Assembly: GCA_026027325.1 (NCBI GenBank)
Contig: JAMSLZ010000007.1
Coordinates: 1,302,001 to 1,366,000, forward strand
Direction: 5' to 3'
From: Actinomucor elegans
Taxonomy: Eukaryota > Mucoromycota > Mucoromycetes > Mucorales > Mucoraceae
DNA: 64,000 bases
The notes beneath the pieces are model-generated. The model made no database searches. It saw only the letters and a list, made by a program, of their open reading frames with translations, and was not told the DNA's origin. The position numbers were made by a program, and so were the translations under genes. Positions 62,388-64,000 of this stretch are shown piece after piece (positions within the stretch are counted from its first letter, which is position 1; each line of letters starts with the position of its first letter).

Positions 62388-63167
62388 TTAGTTGAAGATG
62401 GATTTGAATGAATGCACAAAGGATTTGCGCTTTTGAAGTGGGGGAGTTGCTGCTGGTGTTTCACTGGCATTTGTGATAGGTTTTGTCTGATCGGGATTTT
62501 CAATAGGTTTTGTCAGGTCAGGATTCACAATAGGTTTTGTTAGGCGCTTGTTGACGATAGGTGTTGTATTGATGCCGTTGGAAGATTGTTTCTTTGCTAA
62601 AATTGTATCTTCTTCAATGGAATCTCTAGGAGAAGGAAGTGCATTGGCGGGATTCAAACTAGATTTTAGTAAGGCTTCTTGAATGTAACGATGGTCTTGT
62701 GTAGCAACTAAGGATTCTTCAAAAGTAAACCATCTTCGTTCACGCTTCTTCTTTTCGGGAAACTTTTTAGCAACTTCATCGATTTGCATTTCAAAGATCC
62801 AATGATGTGCTTTCAAATGTCTCTTTTTGTTTGTTCGTTCTTCAAATACACCGAGATATTTAGTGATAGTGCCTTTGATGCCAGCCTCTTCCCAAGTTTC
62901 GCGTTGAGCAGCATGCTTTTGAGTTTCATCTTGCTCCCAGCCTCCTTTAGGCAGCACCCATGCATCTTTGATTTTGCGGCTAGAGATGAGTAGTACCCGG
63001 CGATTGGCAAGATCTAATGGTATACAGCCAGCCACTTGTCTGATATTATTGGCATCCACTACGTCTTGGCCATGGCCGTGTCTTGACTTCTTGGAAAAGT
63101 CAGTGTATTCTGTATTGATCATTTGAGTATCTAAGGGTGGTGTCATTGAGCGAGCTGTAGTAGTCAT
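62388..63167 (-). CDS. Nudix hydrolase, diphosphoinositol polyphosphate phosphohydrolase (Aps1/Ddp1 type)
   Basis: Hydrolyses pyrophosphates of inositol pyrophosphates and diadenosine polyphosphates, and so tunes phosphate signalling. Intronless, 259 aa. Residues ~40-170 are the Nudix domain: QVAGCIPLDLANRRVLLISS, KIKDAWVLPKGGWE, and the full Nudix box G-x5-E-x7-RETWEEAG, ending RRWFTFEE and QEALLKSS. The PKGGWE.D form is typical of DIPP enzymes. The last ~80 residues are a low-complexity tail with four imperfect 9-residue repeats (TKPIVNPDL, TKPIENPDQ and relatives) and a basic end, KRKSFVHSFKSIFN. It is one of few intronless genes in this window. Confidence 0.93.
   Translation of the reverse strand: MTTTARSMTPPLDTQMINTEYTDFSKKSRHGHGQDVVDANNIRQVAGCIPLDLANRRVLLISSRKIKDAWVLPKGGWEQDETQKHAAQRETWEEAGIKGTITKYLGVFEERTNKKRHLKAHHWIFEMQIDEVAKKFPEKKKRERRWFTFEESLVATQDHRYIQEALLKSSLNPANALPSPRDSIEEDTILAKKQSSNGINTTPIVNKRLTKPIVNPDLTKPIENPDQTKPITNASETPAATPPLQKRKSFVHSFKSIFN
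62474..62571. repeat. 27-bp coding minisatellite in the Nudix gene
   Basis: About 3.5 imperfect tandem copies beginning 'AATAGGTTTTGT' or 'GATAGGTTTTGT' (plus strand), each 27 bp, coding the 9-residue repeats of the C-terminal tail. The period is a multiple of three, so copy number can change without breaking the frame. Confidence 0.75.
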
Positions 63168-64000
63168 TATTAAGGAGAAGAAAGGAAAATTAAAGCGTCA
63201 TGGTACATATTTATATTTTTTTCCCCCTCGGCGCGTTCAATTGAACAGTAATACAACTAAACTCTTTTTGTCACTCCTAGGTTACTGACAGTTTCAGTCT
63301 ATCATGGATCTGCGAAAACCAACGGCCTGGTCTTGGCAAACAGAAAACTAAGAAGCGATTCGGTCATTCAATAATCTTAATAGTCTTATTGGATTTCTTT
63401 CAGAACTCTGGTTGATCTTTTTTGTCGTTTATCAAACATAACTAATAAGCATGCACTACGCTTAACAATCAATGAGTTGGACATCACTAATATATCTTAA
63501 AACACAAGACCCGTTAATAATAGTTTAAATTAAGAGTATGGGTGACCGCATGCGGTGTATTACCTTACGGATTATTATTAGACTTGTAGCGAAAACAAAC
63601 AGAAACTAATCTATTAATACAAATAGCCAAGTGCTTGAGGCTATACCGATGATGGTGCTCTGTAACACATTTGATATTAACCATATAGATGGCACGGCAT
63701 ATATGTCCTGCATACTAAGCTTACATATTCTGAGACAGTGATAACACTACTACCTCGTTTTCTGCATTGAAATACGTCATAAAGTGAATTAAACTGAGCC
63801 AATCCTACATCCTTCAGCCTCATAGTGTGTAACGGATAATCAATAAAGCCATGTGCTGCAATGGCTGTAGTTATCTCGATCCAATCTGATATATATTAAT
63901 TTGCCTAAAATTAGGTAAAATAAGCCAAGAAATGAAATCTTTTAAAGACTCTCTTGCATCCTCGGCCTTCTCCCCTTCTCTTAAACTCCATATTCTATTA
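63168..64000. other. Right-edge noncoding stretch, 0.8 kb
   Basis: Upstream region of the Nudix gene and AT-rich sequence to the window edge. I see no ORF, RNA gene or clear repeat. 'TTATCTCGATCCAATCTG' near 63.87 kb is a weak box 1-like match. Confidence 0.5.

Overview
This window is nuclear DNA from a fungus, most probably an early-diverging one (Mucoromycota, likely Mucorales). Four things point that way: AT-rich intergenic DNA, many short introns (mostly 45-80 nt, GT..AG), a PAS/LOV-GATA photoreceptor plus a second PAS-GATA protein, and retention of genes that yeasts lack (Mediator MED23, a dysbindin-like BLOC-1 subunit). I cannot name the species. Most genes are intron-rich. I rebuilt exon structures by joining conserved reading frames across splice sites, and for nearly every model the exon lengths sum to a clean reading frame.

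Layout. 0-16 kb: the C-terminal end of an Mbp1/Swi6-type cell-cycle factor, glycerol-3-phosphate acyltransferase (-), a dysbindin homologue (+), the spliceosomal SR-type protein Cwc21 (+), mitochondrial protease Oma1 (-) and a Fus3/Kss1-type MAP kinase (+). 17-24.5 kb: a White-Collar-1 blue-light receptor, an MFS drug:H+ antiporter and mitoribosomal mS23, all on +. 24.5-44 kb: ten minus-strand genes: an Iml2/TTC39 protein, U1-70K, a LIM-RhoGAP, the Elg1/ATAD5 PCNA unloader, an unknown low-complexity protein, a CENP-L-like kinetochore protein, a WC-2-like PAS-GATA protein, Gid8 and His6, with one doubtful small plus-strand ORF among them. 46.5-58.5 kb: a FHIT-type HIT hydrolase (+), the SMC5/6 subunit Nse3 (-), a 17-exon MED23 (-) and spermidine synthase (+). 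58.4-64 kb: a gene-poor stretch and a diphosphoinositol-polyphosphate Nudix hydrolase (-).

There is no operon, CRISPR array, phage or recognisable intact transposon. The genes are mainly housekeeping. Functional links are loose: WC-1 and a WC-2-like partner lie about 21 kb apart, U1-70K and Cwc21 both act in splicing, and Elg1, Nse3 and CENP-L act on chromosomes. The most unusual signals are in gene architecture: a 5-nt microexon that restores the PGH motif of the HIT hydrolase, an 8-nt microexon in the Iml2 homologue, a frame-neutral 21-nt exon coding the docking motif of the MAP kinase, two GC-AG introns, and a one-base frame break in ELG1 lying exactly on an A AAA AAG heptamer. MED23 carries a duplicated N-terminal exon pair. 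A degenerate two-box repeat family is scattered through the intergenic DNA.
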